Shown one piece after another: positions 1 through 11,869 of a DNA stretch of 64,000 bases. This DNA is from Erysipelotrichaceae bacterium 66202529 (GTDB lineage: Bacteria; Bacillota_I; Bacilli_A; Erysipelotrichales; Erysipelotrichaceae), in contig CP046174.1 in assembly GCA_017161075.1 (NCBI GenBank), forward strand, positions 1,984,001 through 2,048,000, given 5' to 3'. The stretch's first letter is position 1; each line of letters opens with the position of its first letter. The notes under the pieces are model-generated. The model searched no databases, was not told the origin of the DNA, and saw only the letters and a program-made list of their open reading frames with translations. Position numbers and translations under genes: made by a program.

Positions 1-7
1 AAACAAA

Positions 8-475
8 ATGAATGACGGAAATGAAAATGAATGGAAAGCCTCCACGGTAGGAGAGCATACAGAGCTGGTAGGTGATTTGAATACAGATGATGATCTCATT
101 ATTTATGGGTGTATCAAAGGAAATATCAAGTGCAGCCGCAGTATCCAATTATATGGCAGCGTTGAGGGTGATATTATCTGTCAGGAAGCTGTCGTCGTAA
201 AGGCGAGTATCAATGGGAATGTTGAGTGTAAGAATACTCTGAAAATCTCTCAGGAGACCAAGGTGGAAGGAAATATTATAACAGCTTCATTGGAAAACGG
301 CGGCAGTATCCATGGTGATGTTATCGCATCAGATGTTATGCGACTGAGCTCGGAATCACAGATTATCGGTGATATAGAAGCAGGCTCAATCAGTGTTGAA
401 CAGGGAGCCTGCATACAGGGTAATATAGTAATAGGCGCAAAAGTCGATATGCCATCCGGTAAAGCTGCGGAATGA
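8..475 (+). CDS. Bactofilin family protein
   Basis: 155 residues with the bactofilin (DUF583) signature: a right-handed beta-helix core of short repeated turns such as GDLNTDDDLIIYG, GSVEGDI, ASINGNVECK, GSIHGDVIAS and GNIVIGAKV, with short disordered ends. Bactofilins self-assemble into non-polar cytoskeletal filaments used in cell shape, envelope growth or polar organisation. The gene sits alone and is followed by a strong terminator at 595-633. No membrane segment is visible, so a soluble or membrane-associated scaffold is expected. The start codon lies 7 bases into the window, so an upstream partner (often an M23 peptidase in this family) would be outside it. Confidence 0.9.
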   Translation: MNDGNENEWKASTVGEHTELVGDLNTDDDLIIYGCIKGNIKCSRSIQLYGSVEGDIICQEAVVVKASINGNVECKNTLKISQETKVEGNIITASLENGGSIHGDVIASDVMRLSSESQIIGDIEAGSISVEQGACIQGNIVIGAKVDMPSGKAAE

Positions 476-594
476 TTGCTGTGCTAAGGTTGCAGTATTA
501 TGCATAATCTGTGATAGAAGGCCATGCTCTTGTTTATGATAAGAGCTATTGGTGCAGCTTTCTTCATGGGGGTAATCGGCATATACGGATTTAG

Positions 595-633
595 AAACGA
601 TACAATCTACAGAAAAGAATGTATCGTTTTTTT
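595..633 (+). terminator. Rho-independent terminator after bactofilin gene
   Basis: Perfect 10-base arms AAACGATACA (595-604) and TGTATCGTTT (620-629) followed by T's to 633. It closes the bactofilin transcript; the rest of 476-817 shows no gene. Confidence 0.85.
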
Positions 634-817
634 ATGCAATCTGAATGTATAGGTGAAGGTAATAAAACCTTATAGGATATATAATCAGGGGCTATAAAGA
701 ATAAGGTAATAGAGCTTTTCAGAATGAAATTGGGAAGGACTGTAAAGCATTATGTGTGAGTATTCATGCACAGGATCATGACGAGAAAAATCTTCCCTGA
801 AATCCTCTATAGCTACG

Positions 818-1504
818 CTAGCATTCCTTTTTATACACCGTCAGCTTCTCTTGTTCATCCAGGACGGCAAGAAGGATATCTTCTAATTCCGACGCATCGG
901 TATTCTGCTTTCCAAGCTCTCTATAAAGCCATCGTTCATCCTTTTTCAGCTTGCTTAGATTCTCATGCAGGATTACACCATCCAGTATTACAGAATAAAC
1001 CTGTACAGGCTCAATGGTTACCGAATGCATATCCTCCTTTCGCACATTCCTAGCGTATTCCTTGGGCTGCACGGATAATTTACCGGTAGGCTCCAGTAAG
1101 ACTGTATATACATCATTGATATTAAAATATCCGCAATAGCGCAGATTACTCAGCAGCTCGGAAACAGTCATCTTTGATTTACGAAGACCCTTTTCATTTA
1201 TAGTACCCTGTTCCATTAAACAAATAGGCTTTCCTGTCAATATGGTGTTTGCAGTCAGATTGACCTGCGTAGCTTTATTTAATAGCAGACTTGTTCCAAG
1301 AAACAGAATGATTGCGAATAAGCCAGCGAAAAAGGATACACTGGAGTTTATACTGATGGTTGCTGCAATGGAGCCGACAGTGATTCCGGAAACATAATCA
1401 TAAAAGCTCATCTGTGCAATTTGCTTTGGGCCGTTTATACGTGCCATAAGCAGCATTACTGCTATGGTTATTACAACACGAAGAAATATTTCAACCAAAT
1501 TCAT
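818..1504 (-). CDS. DUF421/YetF-family membrane protein
   Basis: 228 residues. The N-terminal ~85 residues hold three hydrophobic segments (LRVVITIAVMLLMA; ISINSSVSFFAGLF; AIILFLGTSLLL), then a soluble C-terminal domain with the family sequence GKPICLMEQGTINEKGLRKSKMTVSEL. This is the YetF/DUF421 layout. YetF-type proteins are inner-membrane proteins of unknown biochemical role, in some species linked to spore or envelope stress. The ATG at 1504 has an upstream AAAGGATGAG. The gene is monocistronic and convergent with the window's first gene. Confidence 0.85.
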   Translation of the reverse strand: MNLVEIFLRVVITIAVMLLMARINGPKQIAQMSFYDYVSGITVGSIAATISINSSVSFFAGLFAIILFLGTSLLLNKATQVNLTANTILTGKPICLMEQGTINEKGLRKSKMTVSELLSNLRYCGYFNINDVYTVLLEPTGKLSVQPKEYARNVRKEDMHSVTIEPVQVYSVILDGVILHENLSKLKKDERWLYRELGKQNTDASELEDILLAVLDEQEKLTVYKKEC

Positions 1505-1864
1505 ACATGCTCATCCTTTCTGTGTGTATGCATACCTTAGTATTTACACAAACGAACCACTTAAACAAAAAGAAATACAACCAACCGAATGCGGTCTGGA
1601 AAAAAGACAGCCATATGGTGAAAATTCACTTTAACATGTTTAGCTTTTTTGCGTATGCGAAGTATCTGCAGCATAACCGAATGAGTACAGAGCACAGCCA
1701 AAACTCATAATCCAGCATTGCCTTGAAACCCTTTTAAGGTAAGGCTTTAAATGTGTGAAATCATGCAGCTTATTTCTTTACATGTGCTTACAAAGGCAGT
1801 GTATCAAAAACAGCTAAAAAACACAGACAGCTATGATAAACGGCTTTCCTGTGTTTTGAAATCG

Positions 1865-1909
1865 TAAAAAAGTCAGCTGTACACTATGCAGGAATTCATT
1901 AGCTGACTT
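1865..1909 (-). terminator. Terminator downstream of TetR gene
   Basis: Inverted arms AAGTCAGCT (1870-1878) and AGCTGACTT (1901-1909); on the minus strand the stem is followed by a U-run (A's at 1865-1870). A second weaker inverted repeat (AAAACACAG/CTGTGTTTT, about 1818-1858) lies next to it. The gap 1505-1990 holds no other convincing feature. Confidence 0.7.
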
Positions 1910-1990
1910 ATGCTGTATTTATATAAGGATGATGAATGATAAAGATGTACATATGATGGTATGGGAGCTAGTAGCTTTACTTACAGGCAG

Positions 1991-2593
1991 TTAACTATTT
2001 TTTTCGTCATGCACCTCCTGATTCAGATATCCCAGTACACCGTTAGCGACCAACCCCTGTGCCAGCTTAAAGAATTCACCATCCGTTAGATCATTTCCGT
2101 TTTCATACCACTTGGCCATCAGACCAATCATGGCAGAATAGCTGAACTCAATCATATAATCCAGATGTTCTAATTCCTGCGGAAGATTCCAGAATTGAAT
2201 CAGCATGGTTCGCATCGTTCTTCTGAATTCATTTGTGAATCTCGGATCTCCGTTTTTTCCAAGCAGTGTGAATATTTTTTCTGCATGCCGTTTGAAAATC
2301 GGCATACTGACAGTATAAAGATAATTGATTTCCCTTGCATCAGCCTGAAATACATGGTCGTTTAAGGCAGCCCTTACCTCACTGCACACATCTTTGATCA
2401 GATTATCCTCGATATGCTCTAGAACAGCATAGACATCTTTAAAATAATGATAAAAGGTAACCCGGTTATTACCAGACAGCCTTGTGATTTCGGCAATCGT
2501 TATTTTATCTATCGTTTTTTCCTTATATAATGTCCAAAAGGCATCTATGAGATTCTTTCTTGTCGCAGCAGTTACTTCTGGTTGTTTTTTCAT
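1991..2593 (-). CDS. TetR/AcrR-family transcriptional regulator
   Basis: 200 residues. The N-terminal helix-turn-helix domain (about residues 8-55; AATRKNLIDAFWTLYKEKTIDKITIAEI, NNRVTFYHYFKDVYAVLEHI) is typical TetR; the rest is an all-helical ligand/dimerisation domain. It is divergent from the ABC exporter genes at 2822-5827, and the intergenic region carries two related palindromes (2701-2719 and 2787-2805), so it most likely represses that exporter and itself. The inducer cannot be told from sequence. ATG 2593 follows AAGGGGTAG. Confidence 0.9.
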   Translation of the reverse strand: MKKQPEVTAATRKNLIDAFWTLYKEKTIDKITIAEITRLSGNNRVTFYHYFKDVYAVLEHIEDNLIKDVCSEVRAALNDHVFQADAREINYLYTVSMPIFKRHAEKIFTLLGKNGDPRFTNEFRRTMRTMLIQFWNLPQELEHLDYMIEFSYSAMIGLMAKWYENGNDLTDGEFFKLAQGLVANGVLGYLNQEVHDEKNS

Positions 2594-2700
2594 GCATCTA
2601 CCCCTTATCTGACTTTATAATTACGCTCACACACGATTATGCTACATCCTGTTCCATATTGTTGCTTGATGAATGGAGGGATTGTGTTTATAATCCTATC

Positions 2701-2719
2701 ATACAACGTGTTGTCGTAT
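2701..2719. promoter_or_regulatory. Candidate TetR operator 1
   Basis: 19-bp imperfect dyad ATACAACGTGTTGTCGTAT sharing its outer halves with the better palindrome at 2787-2805. Placed between the divergent tetR and ABC genes. Confidence 0.6.
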
Positions 2720-2786
2720 CCATCAAGCTACAAATTATGAGAATCTGTTACTTGATGAAACAGGTGGTAATCTTTATGATAAAGCC

Positions 2787-2805
2787 ATACAACATATTGT
2801 TGTAT
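2787..2805. promoter_or_regulatory. Candidate TetR operator 2
   Basis: 19-bp dyad ATACAACATATTGTTGTAT with perfect 8-base arms around 3 bases, ending just before the Shine-Dalgarno (AAAGGAGTG) of the first ABC gene, where a bound repressor would block transcription. Confidence 0.7.
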
Positions 2806-2821
2806 AAAAAGGAGTGATACA

Positions 2822-3733
2822 ATGTCAGTAATAGAAGTCAGTCATTTAACGAAGGACTATGGATATGGCAGAGGAGTATTTGATGTATCGGCTCATGTGG
2901 ATGAAGGGGAGTGCTATGGCTTTCTCGGGCCCAACGGCGCAGGAAAAAGCACGACCATCCGTCATCTGATGGGCTTTTCGAAGCCACAGAGTGGAACAAC
3001 TGTGATTGATGGTAGAAACAGCTGGAAATATGCAGCGGAGCTTCAGCGCATGGTTGGATATCTGCCTGGGGAAATCGCTTTTCCGACAGGTATGAGCGGA
3101 GCGCAGTTTTTAAAAATGCAAATGCAGATGCGGGGATTATCGGATGATACGTATTTGCAGAAGCTTCTGAAAAAATTTGAATTGGATCCGCATATCGGCT
3201 TAAAGCAGATGAGTCTTGGCACAAGGCGAAAGCTTGCAGTCGTTACGGCTTTTTTGCATGATCCTGCTATCCTGATTCTGGATGAGCCGACCTCCGGCCT
3301 GGATCCCATCATGCAGGAAATTTTTATCGACTACATTCTTGATGAGAAAAAGCGGGGAAAAACGATATTTTTATCCTCTCATATTTTTCACGAGGTTGAT
3401 GCGTTATGTGACAGAATTGCTATTATTCGTGATGGTAAAATCGTTTCGGAATTTGATCCGGAGGTATTGAAAAGAGAAAGTGACAAGATATATCGCGTTT
3501 CCTTTGATGATGAAGCACAGTGGCGGGAATTTACAACGCATAATTATAAATTTACCTCTATTAACAAGTATAAGCTGCGTGCGAGAATTCAGCTGAAGAA
3601 TCGTGACATACCTTCCTTCCTGGCGGATATTTCAAATTTTCATATTAAGGATTTCACAGAATTTCCTTTTTCGCTGGAGGATTACTTCATGCAATTTTAT
3701 CATGAGGATAAGGTATTTGAGGGGGTGAAGTAA
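2822..3733 (+). CDS. ABC transporter ATP-binding protein (1 of 2)
   Basis: 303 residues. Walker A GPNGAGKST (about residues 38-46), signature-like MSLGTRRKL, Walker B ILILDEPTSGLDP and the H-loop SSHIFHEVD are all present, followed by a ~90-residue C-terminal extension as in drug/bacteriocin exporters (CcmA/YhaQ type). It would energise export with the permease encoded at 4634-5827. The stop at 3733 overlaps the ATG of the next ATPase by one base (TAATG), so translation is coupled. Expression is likely controlled by the divergent TetR. Confidence 0.92.
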   Translation: MSVIEVSHLTKDYGYGRGVFDVSAHVDEGECYGFLGPNGAGKSTTIRHLMGFSKPQSGTTVIDGRNSWKYAAELQRMVGYLPGEIAFPTGMSGAQFLKMQMQMRGLSDDTYLQKLLKKFELDPHIGLKQMSLGTRRKLAVVTAFLHDPAILILDEPTSGLDPIMQEIFIDYILDEKKRGKTIFLSSHIFHEVDALCDRIAIIRDGKIVSEFDPEVLKRESDKIYRVSFDDEAQWREFTTHNYKFTSINKYKLRARIQLKNRDIPSFLADISNFHIKDFTEFPFSLEDYFMQFYHEDKVFEGVK

Positions 3734-4647
3734 TGCAGGATATTGTTATAAAGACAACCTCTCTGACAAAGGATTACGGCAAGGGACGCGGCATATTCGA
3801 TATCAATATCGAAGTGCACAAAGGTGAGGTTTTCGGCTTTGTCGGAACCAACGGCTCCGGAAAGACAACTACCATTCGCAATATGATGGGCTTTATCAAG
3901 CCTGATCATGGGCATTCCATGGTTGAGAATCTGGATTCCTGGACGAAATCTGCGGAAATCATGAACAACGTCAGCTATGTACCCGGAGAAATTGCGTTTC
4001 CGGCATTGAAATCCGGTACGGAATTTTTAAAAACTCAGGCAGGATATCTCGGTGTCCGTGATTTTACCTATATGAATCACGTTATTGAATTACTGCAGCT
4101 GGATCCTAGCGCCAATCTGAAAAAAATGTCTAAGGGAATGAAGCAGAAAACAGCAATCGTTGCGGCACTGATGGGGGAAAAGGATATCCTTGTGCTGGAT
4201 GAGCCAACAACCGGTCTTGATCCGCTGATGCGTGAGGCGTTTCTGGATCTGATACGAGAAGAAAAGCAAAAGGGACATACTGTATTCATGTCCAGTCATA
4301 TATTCGAAGAAATCGAAGCAGTATGCGACAGGGTGGCAATGATCAAGGATGGCCATATCATTGATACCATATCTCTGTACGATTTGCGCCATCCCTCCAT
4401 CAAGAACTTTATAGTGGAATTTGCGCAGGAACGTGATAAAAAGAGATTTCTTGACGATCCGCGCTTTCAGTCGGAAAGCAGAAATGCGCTGGGCTGTACA
4501 ATGCAATGTGATATTTCCCAGCTGGATGATCTGTTCCATACGCTGAAATGTATGGAGGTTACGAATTTTCGGGAAATACGACGCTCTTTGCAGGAGCAGT
4601 TTATGAGCACATATAAGGAGGGACTTGCACGTAATGGAAACAAATAA
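3733..4647 (+). CDS. ABC transporter ATP-binding protein (2 of 2)
   Basis: 304 residues, clearly a paralogue of the preceding protein: the same opening (SLTKDYGKGRGIFDINIEV against SHLTKDYGYGRGVFDVSAHV), Walker A GTNGSGKTT, signature-like MSKGMKQKT, Walker B ILVLDEPTTGLDP and H-loop SSHIFEEIE. The two ATPases probably form a heterodimer with one permease polypeptide. The 3' end overlaps the permease start by 14 bases. Confidence 0.92.
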   Translation: MQDIVIKTTSLTKDYGKGRGIFDINIEVHKGEVFGFVGTNGSGKTTTIRNMMGFIKPDHGHSMVENLDSWTKSAEIMNNVSYVPGEIAFPALKSGTEFLKTQAGYLGVRDFTYMNHVIELLQLDPSANLKKMSKGMKQKTAIVAALMGEKDILVLDEPTTGLDPLMREAFLDLIREEKQKGHTVFMSSHIFEEIEAVCDRVAMIKDGHIIDTISLYDLRHPSIKNFIVEFAQERDKKRFLDDPRFQSESRNALGCTMQCDISQLDDLFHTLKCMEVTNFREIRRSLQEQFMSTYKEGLARNGNK

Positions 4648-5827
4648 AAAGACGGCACGATTTTTTTCCAAGCCGCTGATGAAGCAGACCATCAAATCCA
4701 ATTGGGGATTGTGTCTTGCCATCCTGCTGGTGATGGTATTGCTTGGCAATGTAATGAATTATGCAATGAGTATGATGACAACGGAACGCAGTGATGTCGA
4801 TGTCACAGAATATCAGGAAAGCTTTTATACGTACCTGGGAGCACTTGCGACCTATGATACTATGACAAAGCAGGAGCTGTCCTATGCTGATTTCGTGAAG
4901 GGGGATAATAAAGCAGCCTATGAGAACGCCTTTGAAATGCTGAGTAAACAAACGGATATGAAGCTCAGCACGAAGGGCTTTGAGGAAGCCATCAAAGGCC
5001 TGTCACAATCCGGTATCCATATGGATAAATATGTAAAGCAGTTTGAGTATGCCTATGCCTTGAAGCAGTCTGAGGGTGTATTTGATAAGGAGGAGCTGAC
5101 GCCTTCCGGAATGCTGAACATCACATTGGATATGATGGGGGTATCCTCCGATATGGTGGAGAAGATGAGTGAGATGGATCCGGCATCCATGATGAACCAG
5201 ATGTATTATACAGCGATGGGACTGCTTCCGATTTTTATCCTGATTGTCATTCTGGCAAATTCTCTGATTGCCGATCAGGTGGACAGAGGCTCCATGGCCT
5301 ATGTACTGTCAACACCGACCAAGCGTTCGGCAGTTGCTATTACGCAGATGGTATTCCTGATCGTCGTTCCATTTTTAATGCTCTCGGTTGTATGTGCGAC
5401 CCGTATCGGAACCTCCTTTATGTTTTATGATGAGGTTAATGTCGCCGGTATGATTGCACTGTTTGCCGGTATGTATGTCCTGGTAGAGGCAGTGTGTGGG
5501 CTGTGCTATATGGGAAGCTGTCTGTTTTCACAGAGCAGAAAATCCATGGCATTTGGCGGCGGTCTTGCGGTTTGGTTCTTTCTGGCATCCATGATTGGAC
5601 TGTTTGGATCACAGAATATGGTCAATACCGGTATGGGAGTAGAAGAATTGAGTATTTTCAATAAGCTGACACTGGTTGGTTTATATGATGTGGATTCACT
5701 GGCAACAATTGGCACAGCCAGTGTGGATTTCACCTTCGCATGGAAGCTGCTGCTTCTGGCAGGGATTGCGGTTGCCTGCTATGCGTATGGTGCTGTCCGA
5801 TTTTCTAAGAAGGATTTGCCATTATAA
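4634..5827 (+). CDS. ABC transporter permease (ABC-2 type)
   Basis: 397 residues from the chosen ATG. One N-terminal membrane segment (LCLAILLVMVLLGNVMNYAM), a ~150-residue extracytoplasmic domain rich in Met, Glu and Lys, then about five C-terminal membrane segments with the ABC-2 feature GSMAYVLSTPTKRSAV. A TTG at 4625 in the same frame lies only 2 bases after AAGGAGGG, so the ATG at 4634 (about 10 bases spacing) is preferred. It forms the exporter channel with the two ATPases upstream. Confidence 0.88.
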   Translation: METNKKTARFFSKPLMKQTIKSNWGLCLAILLVMVLLGNVMNYAMSMMTTERSDVDVTEYQESFYTYLGALATYDTMTKQELSYADFVKGDNKAAYENAFEMLSKQTDMKLSTKGFEEAIKGLSQSGIHMDKYVKQFEYAYALKQSEGVFDKEELTPSGMLNITLDMMGVSSDMVEKMSEMDPASMMNQMYYTAMGLLPIFILIVILANSLIADQVDRGSMAYVLSTPTKRSAVAITQMVFLIVVPFLMLSVVCATRIGTSFMFYDEVNVAGMIALFAGMYVLVEAVCGLCYMGSCLFSQSRKSMAFGGGLAVWFFLASMIGLFGSQNMVNTGMGVEELSIFNKLTLVGLYDVDSLATIGTASVDFTFAWKLLLLAGIAVACYAYGAVRFSKKDLPL

Positions 5828-5844
5828 TATTGCATATAAAGTAT

Positions 5845-5877
5845 ACAGTAGTCATTTCATGTGGCTGCTGTTTTTTT
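5845..5877 (+). terminator. Terminator of the ABC exporter operon
   Basis: Arms ACAGTAGTCA (5845-5854) and TGGCTGCTGT (5862-5871) pair with two G-U pairs and run into seven T's. Confidence 0.75.
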
Positions 5878-5991
5878 GTTGTGAGATAGTGGTGGAAAAT
5901 CAAGAAGCATACAGGCTGTGTACATCCTTATATAGCAATGCTGCAAATTTATTTTAGCAATTAGTCATAATCGAAAAATGTGAAAAAACTA

Positions 5992-6005
5992 TGAAAGCGT
6001 TGACA
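5992..6005 (+). promoter_or_regulatory. cre (CcpA-binding) site
   Basis: TGAAAGCGTTGACA matches the consensus TGWAANCGNTNWCA at every position and overlaps the -35 box at 6000-6005. Binding of CcpA-HPr(Ser-P) there would block initiation, giving catabolite repression of the beta-glucoside operon. Confidence 0.85.
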
Positions 6006-6028
6006 AAGAAAAATAGTTAGTGTATGAT
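6000..6028 (+). promoter_or_regulatory. Sigma-A promoter of the bgl operon
   Basis: TTGACA (6000-6005), 17-base spacer, TATGAT (6023-6028). The expected start near 6035 places the antiterminator target and terminator in the leader. Confidence 0.85.
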
Positions 6029-6044
6029 GAAATTGTAATCAAAC

Positions 6045-6075
6045 GGATAGTGATTGTTTAAATACAAGCTAAACC
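6045..6075 (+). promoter_or_regulatory. Ribonucleic antiterminator (RAT) target of the BglG-type protein
   Basis: 31 bases starting GGATAGTGATTG and ending GCTAAACC, the ends and spacing expected of RAT sequences of the LicT/SacT/BglG family. Its last five bases form the left arm of the terminator at 6071-6135, so protein binding here and terminator folding are mutually exclusive. Confidence 0.8.
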
Positions 6076-6135
6076 TATTTACAAGAACCAATAAAAGAAG
6101 ATATCTTTGTTATTTGGTGTGTAGATAGGTTTTTT
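6071..6135 (+). terminator. Leader terminator controlled by antitermination
   Basis: AAACCTAT (6071-6078) pairs with ATAGGTTT (6125-6132); inside, CCAATAA pairs with TTATTTGG; a T-run follows. It lies between the promoter and the antiterminator gene. Confidence 0.8.
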
Positions 6136-6160
6136 ATATACCTGAAAGGGAGGATGCAGA

Positions 6161-7012
6161 ATGAGGATACATAAAATTCTAAACAACAATGTTGTTGTTG
6201 TACTGGACGGCAATGACAAAGAGCAGGTTGTTATGGGGCGCGGACTTGCTTTCAAAAAAAAGTGTGGGGATGAGATTGATCCGAAAGCAGTGGATAAGGT
6301 TTTCACGATGCATAATCCAGACACGAATAATAAATTTCAGGAGCTTGTCGCCAGTATTCCTCTGGATTACATGCTGCTTGTTGAGGATATCATCAGCTTT
6401 GCTAAAACGAATATTGGAAAGAAAATCAATGATTCTATTTATATTTCTCTGGCTGATCATATCTTTATGTCTATTACAAGACATCAAGAAGGAATCGAAG
6501 TAAAAAATGCATTACTCTGGGATATCAAACGTTTTTACAAAGAGGAATTCAGTATCGGACTACAGGCATTGGAAATGATTCAAAAGCAGACAGGGATACG
6601 CCTTCCTGATGATGAAGCAGGATTTATCGCCCTTCATTTTGTAAATTCTGAGATGGAGGAGAATCCGGATAGGATAGAGGATATGTATACAATTACTAAG
6701 GTTATGCAGGAAATATCCAATATCGTGAAATATTATTTCAAATTTGAATTTAACGAAGAATCTGTATACTATTATCGTTTTGTGACGCATCTGAAATTTT
6801 TTGCACAGCGTCTGGTTACCAATAAGACATATAAGGAAAATGATGAGGATGATTTGCTGGATGTTATAAAGGCGAAATACAAAAATGCGTATGGCTGCGT
6901 CGAAACCATTAAGAAGTACCTGATAGACCAGTATGATTATGTGCTGAGTGATGAGGAAATGTTATATCTGACCATTCACATTGCACGTGTTGTATATGAA
7001 AATGAACGGTAA
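6161..7012 (+). CDS. BglG-family transcriptional antiterminator
   Basis: 283 residues: N-terminal RNA-binding CAT domain (about 1-55, MRIHKILNNNVVVVLDGNDKEQ, GRGLAFKKK) and two PRD domains with phosphorylatable histidines (SLADHIFMSI, EAGFIALHFVNSE, FVTHLKFFAQRL, LYLTIHIARV). When beta-glucosides are transported, the PTS dephosphorylates the protein and it binds the RAT upstream, allowing read-through into its own gene, the PTS gene and the phospho-glucosidase gene. The complete cis-acting set (cre, promoter, RAT, terminator) lies directly in front. Confidence 0.93.
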   Translation: MRIHKILNNNVVVVLDGNDKEQVVMGRGLAFKKKCGDEIDPKAVDKVFTMHNPDTNNKFQELVASIPLDYMLLVEDIISFAKTNIGKKINDSIYISLADHIFMSITRHQEGIEVKNALLWDIKRFYKEEFSIGLQALEMIQKQTGIRLPDDEAGFIALHFVNSEMEENPDRIEDMYTITKVMQEISNIVKYYFKFEFNEESVYYYRFVTHLKFFAQRLVTNKTYKENDEDDLLDVIKAKYKNAYGCVETIKKYLIDQYDYVLSDEEMLYLTIHIARVVYENER

Positions 7013-7108
7013 TTATTCATCAGAAATTGATGATGATTATAGAGTAAGAAAAGGAGGATTGCGTATACAAAAAGGTTAAAATCATTGTAGTATTTCATAT
7101 TCAAATTC

Positions 7109-7135
7109 GGATGGTGACATTTAGTTGGCCAAACC
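7109..7135 (+). promoter_or_regulatory. Possible second, degenerate RAT before the PTS gene
   Basis: GGATGGTGACATT...CCAAACC between the antiterminator and PTS genes resembles the RAT at 6045-6075 at both ends but is 27 bases long, and no clear terminator follows. Kept only as a candidate. Confidence 0.3.
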
Positions 7136-7155
7136 TTCATATTCAATGTTTATAA

Positions 7156-9069
<1,914 letters not shown>

Positions 9070-9143
9070 TAATCAGAATAATATGGTTATAGATACTGCC
9101 TACTGTTAGCATATGAAGTTTAAGAATACAATATTACAAATGA

Positions 9144-10643
<1,500 letters not shown>

Positions 10644-10765
10644 GTGGTGAAGGAAATATCTCTTTCAGATAGTTTATATATGGTTTTGTATAAATAATAA
10701 AAATTCAAAGAAAAGCAATTGATTTATTTAATGTTTCAATTATTGAATGATAAAGCCTTATGTAC

Positions 10766-10797
10766 AAAAGCGTGAGTAAATTTCTACTCACGTTTTT
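10766..10797. terminator. Bidirectional terminator
   Basis: AAAAGCGTGAGTA and TACTCACGTTTTTG form a hairpin with T's on both strands, serving the bgl operon (+) and the M15 peptidase gene (-). Confidence 0.85.
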
Positions 10798-10799
10798 GT

Positions 10800-11480
10800 T
10801 TAAGGATCAATAACTGTCGGGGTTCTTCCGATTCCTACTACCTCATTCACAATTCTCGTCCAGGTTCCACATCCTGCTACACCATCCGCACTGAGTCCGT
10901 TTTCTCTTTGATAAGCTACTAGAGCACTACGGGTATTATTGCCAAACACACCGTCCAGTGTACGGGTACTGTACCCTAATGCATTCAATGCATCCTGTAG
11001 AATCAAAACGTAAACACCGCGACTGCCGTTTCGCAGTACTGGAAAGCCTGCGCTGCATGCCGGTGTGCCATACCGCTTGTCAAAGTGTACCCAGGTCGGT
11101 GTCATATAAATAGGTTCCACATAGACCCATACACCCAGATTATTTGCCGTATTCCAAATTCTGTTTCTCTCTGTTTGTGTCAGCGCCTGTCCCACATCGA
11201 AGGAGACACCTGCATAATGCTGTGACTGTTTTCCGTGTCCGCCTTCCCAGATACGCTTGAATGCATAGCGGAATGGTATCGGAGCTCCATAGGCTCTGCG
11301 TGTGGCATTCCATGCTTCCATTGCGGCATTCGTTGTCCAGAGAACACTGGAGCGCGAGGATCCTCTGAATTCTCTGACTAGCATGGTGCGGTCATATACA
11401 TAAGGCATGGGATCGTTTTCTTCCAGAAAAAACGTTTCCAGTGCCTGTGTATATACATCATAAACAATAACCTTTGCCAT
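10800..11480 (-). CDS. M15-type peptidase with peptidoglycan-binding domain
   Basis: 226 residues. Central motif HYAGVSFD (His88, Asp95) and downstream WVHFD (His132) are the HxxGxxxD and WxH zinc ligands of the M15 family (D-Ala-D-Ala carboxypeptidases and phage-type endopeptidases). Residues about 150-213 form a PG_binding_1 domain (GVYVLILQDALNALGYSTRTLDGVFGNNTRSALVAYQ). No signal peptide is visible, unlike classical wall enzymes; release by lysis or another route, or phage ancestry, is possible. Shine-Dalgarno AGGAGG before ATG 11480. Confidence 0.82.
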   Translation of the reverse strand: MAKVIVYDVYTQALETFFLEENDPMPYVYDRTMLVREFRGSSRSSVLWTTNAAMEAWNATRRAYGAPIPFRYAFKRIWEGGHGKQSQHYAGVSFDVGQALTQTERNRIWNTANNLGVWVYVEPIYMTPTWVHFDKRYGTPACSAGFPVLRNGSRGVYVLILQDALNALGYSTRTLDGVFGNNTRSALVAYQRENGLSADGVAGCGTWTRIVNEVVGIGRTPTVIDP

Positions 11481-11816
11481 AGATCAGCCTCCTTTCCCTG
11501 TATCCTATGAATTGAAGGAGAAGAGGAATAGGTATTTATATAGAAGATTAGAATTTGTCGCAGGAACAGCTTCATGATAAGATTATGGTATTGATAAAGG
11601 ATATAAGATGGATTAGGATATAAACATATAAATATAGGGAAAAGCATGTAAAGCTCTCGTATGTATATGCAGGATACATTGCAAATGCTATGAATTTTAA
11701 TAATACTATATAATCGTGTTTTTAAACTCTTTATATGCAGAGAATCGCCTGGCAATGTTAAATAGGGCTGCAGCTTGTATTCTTTTGTTTTGATTGTAGG
11801 AATCTGTCAAGAAAAC

Positions 11817-11845
11817 TTTTCACCAGATGAAAACAATGCTATAAT
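11817..11845 (+). promoter_or_regulatory. Promoter of the transglutaminase-pseudopilin cluster
   Basis: TTTTCA (11817-11822), 17 bases, TATAAT (11840-11845), 25 bases before the start codon at 11870. The rest of 11481-11869 shows no gene. Confidence 0.65.
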
Positions 11846-11869
11846 TATCGAAATGAGGAGAAAGCAGGT

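Noticed and set aside
766..1053. 95-codon plus-strand ORF
   Set aside because: Antisense to the DUF421 gene.
4090..4749. 219-codon minus-strand ORF
   Set aside because: Antisense to the second ABC ATPase; no start signal.
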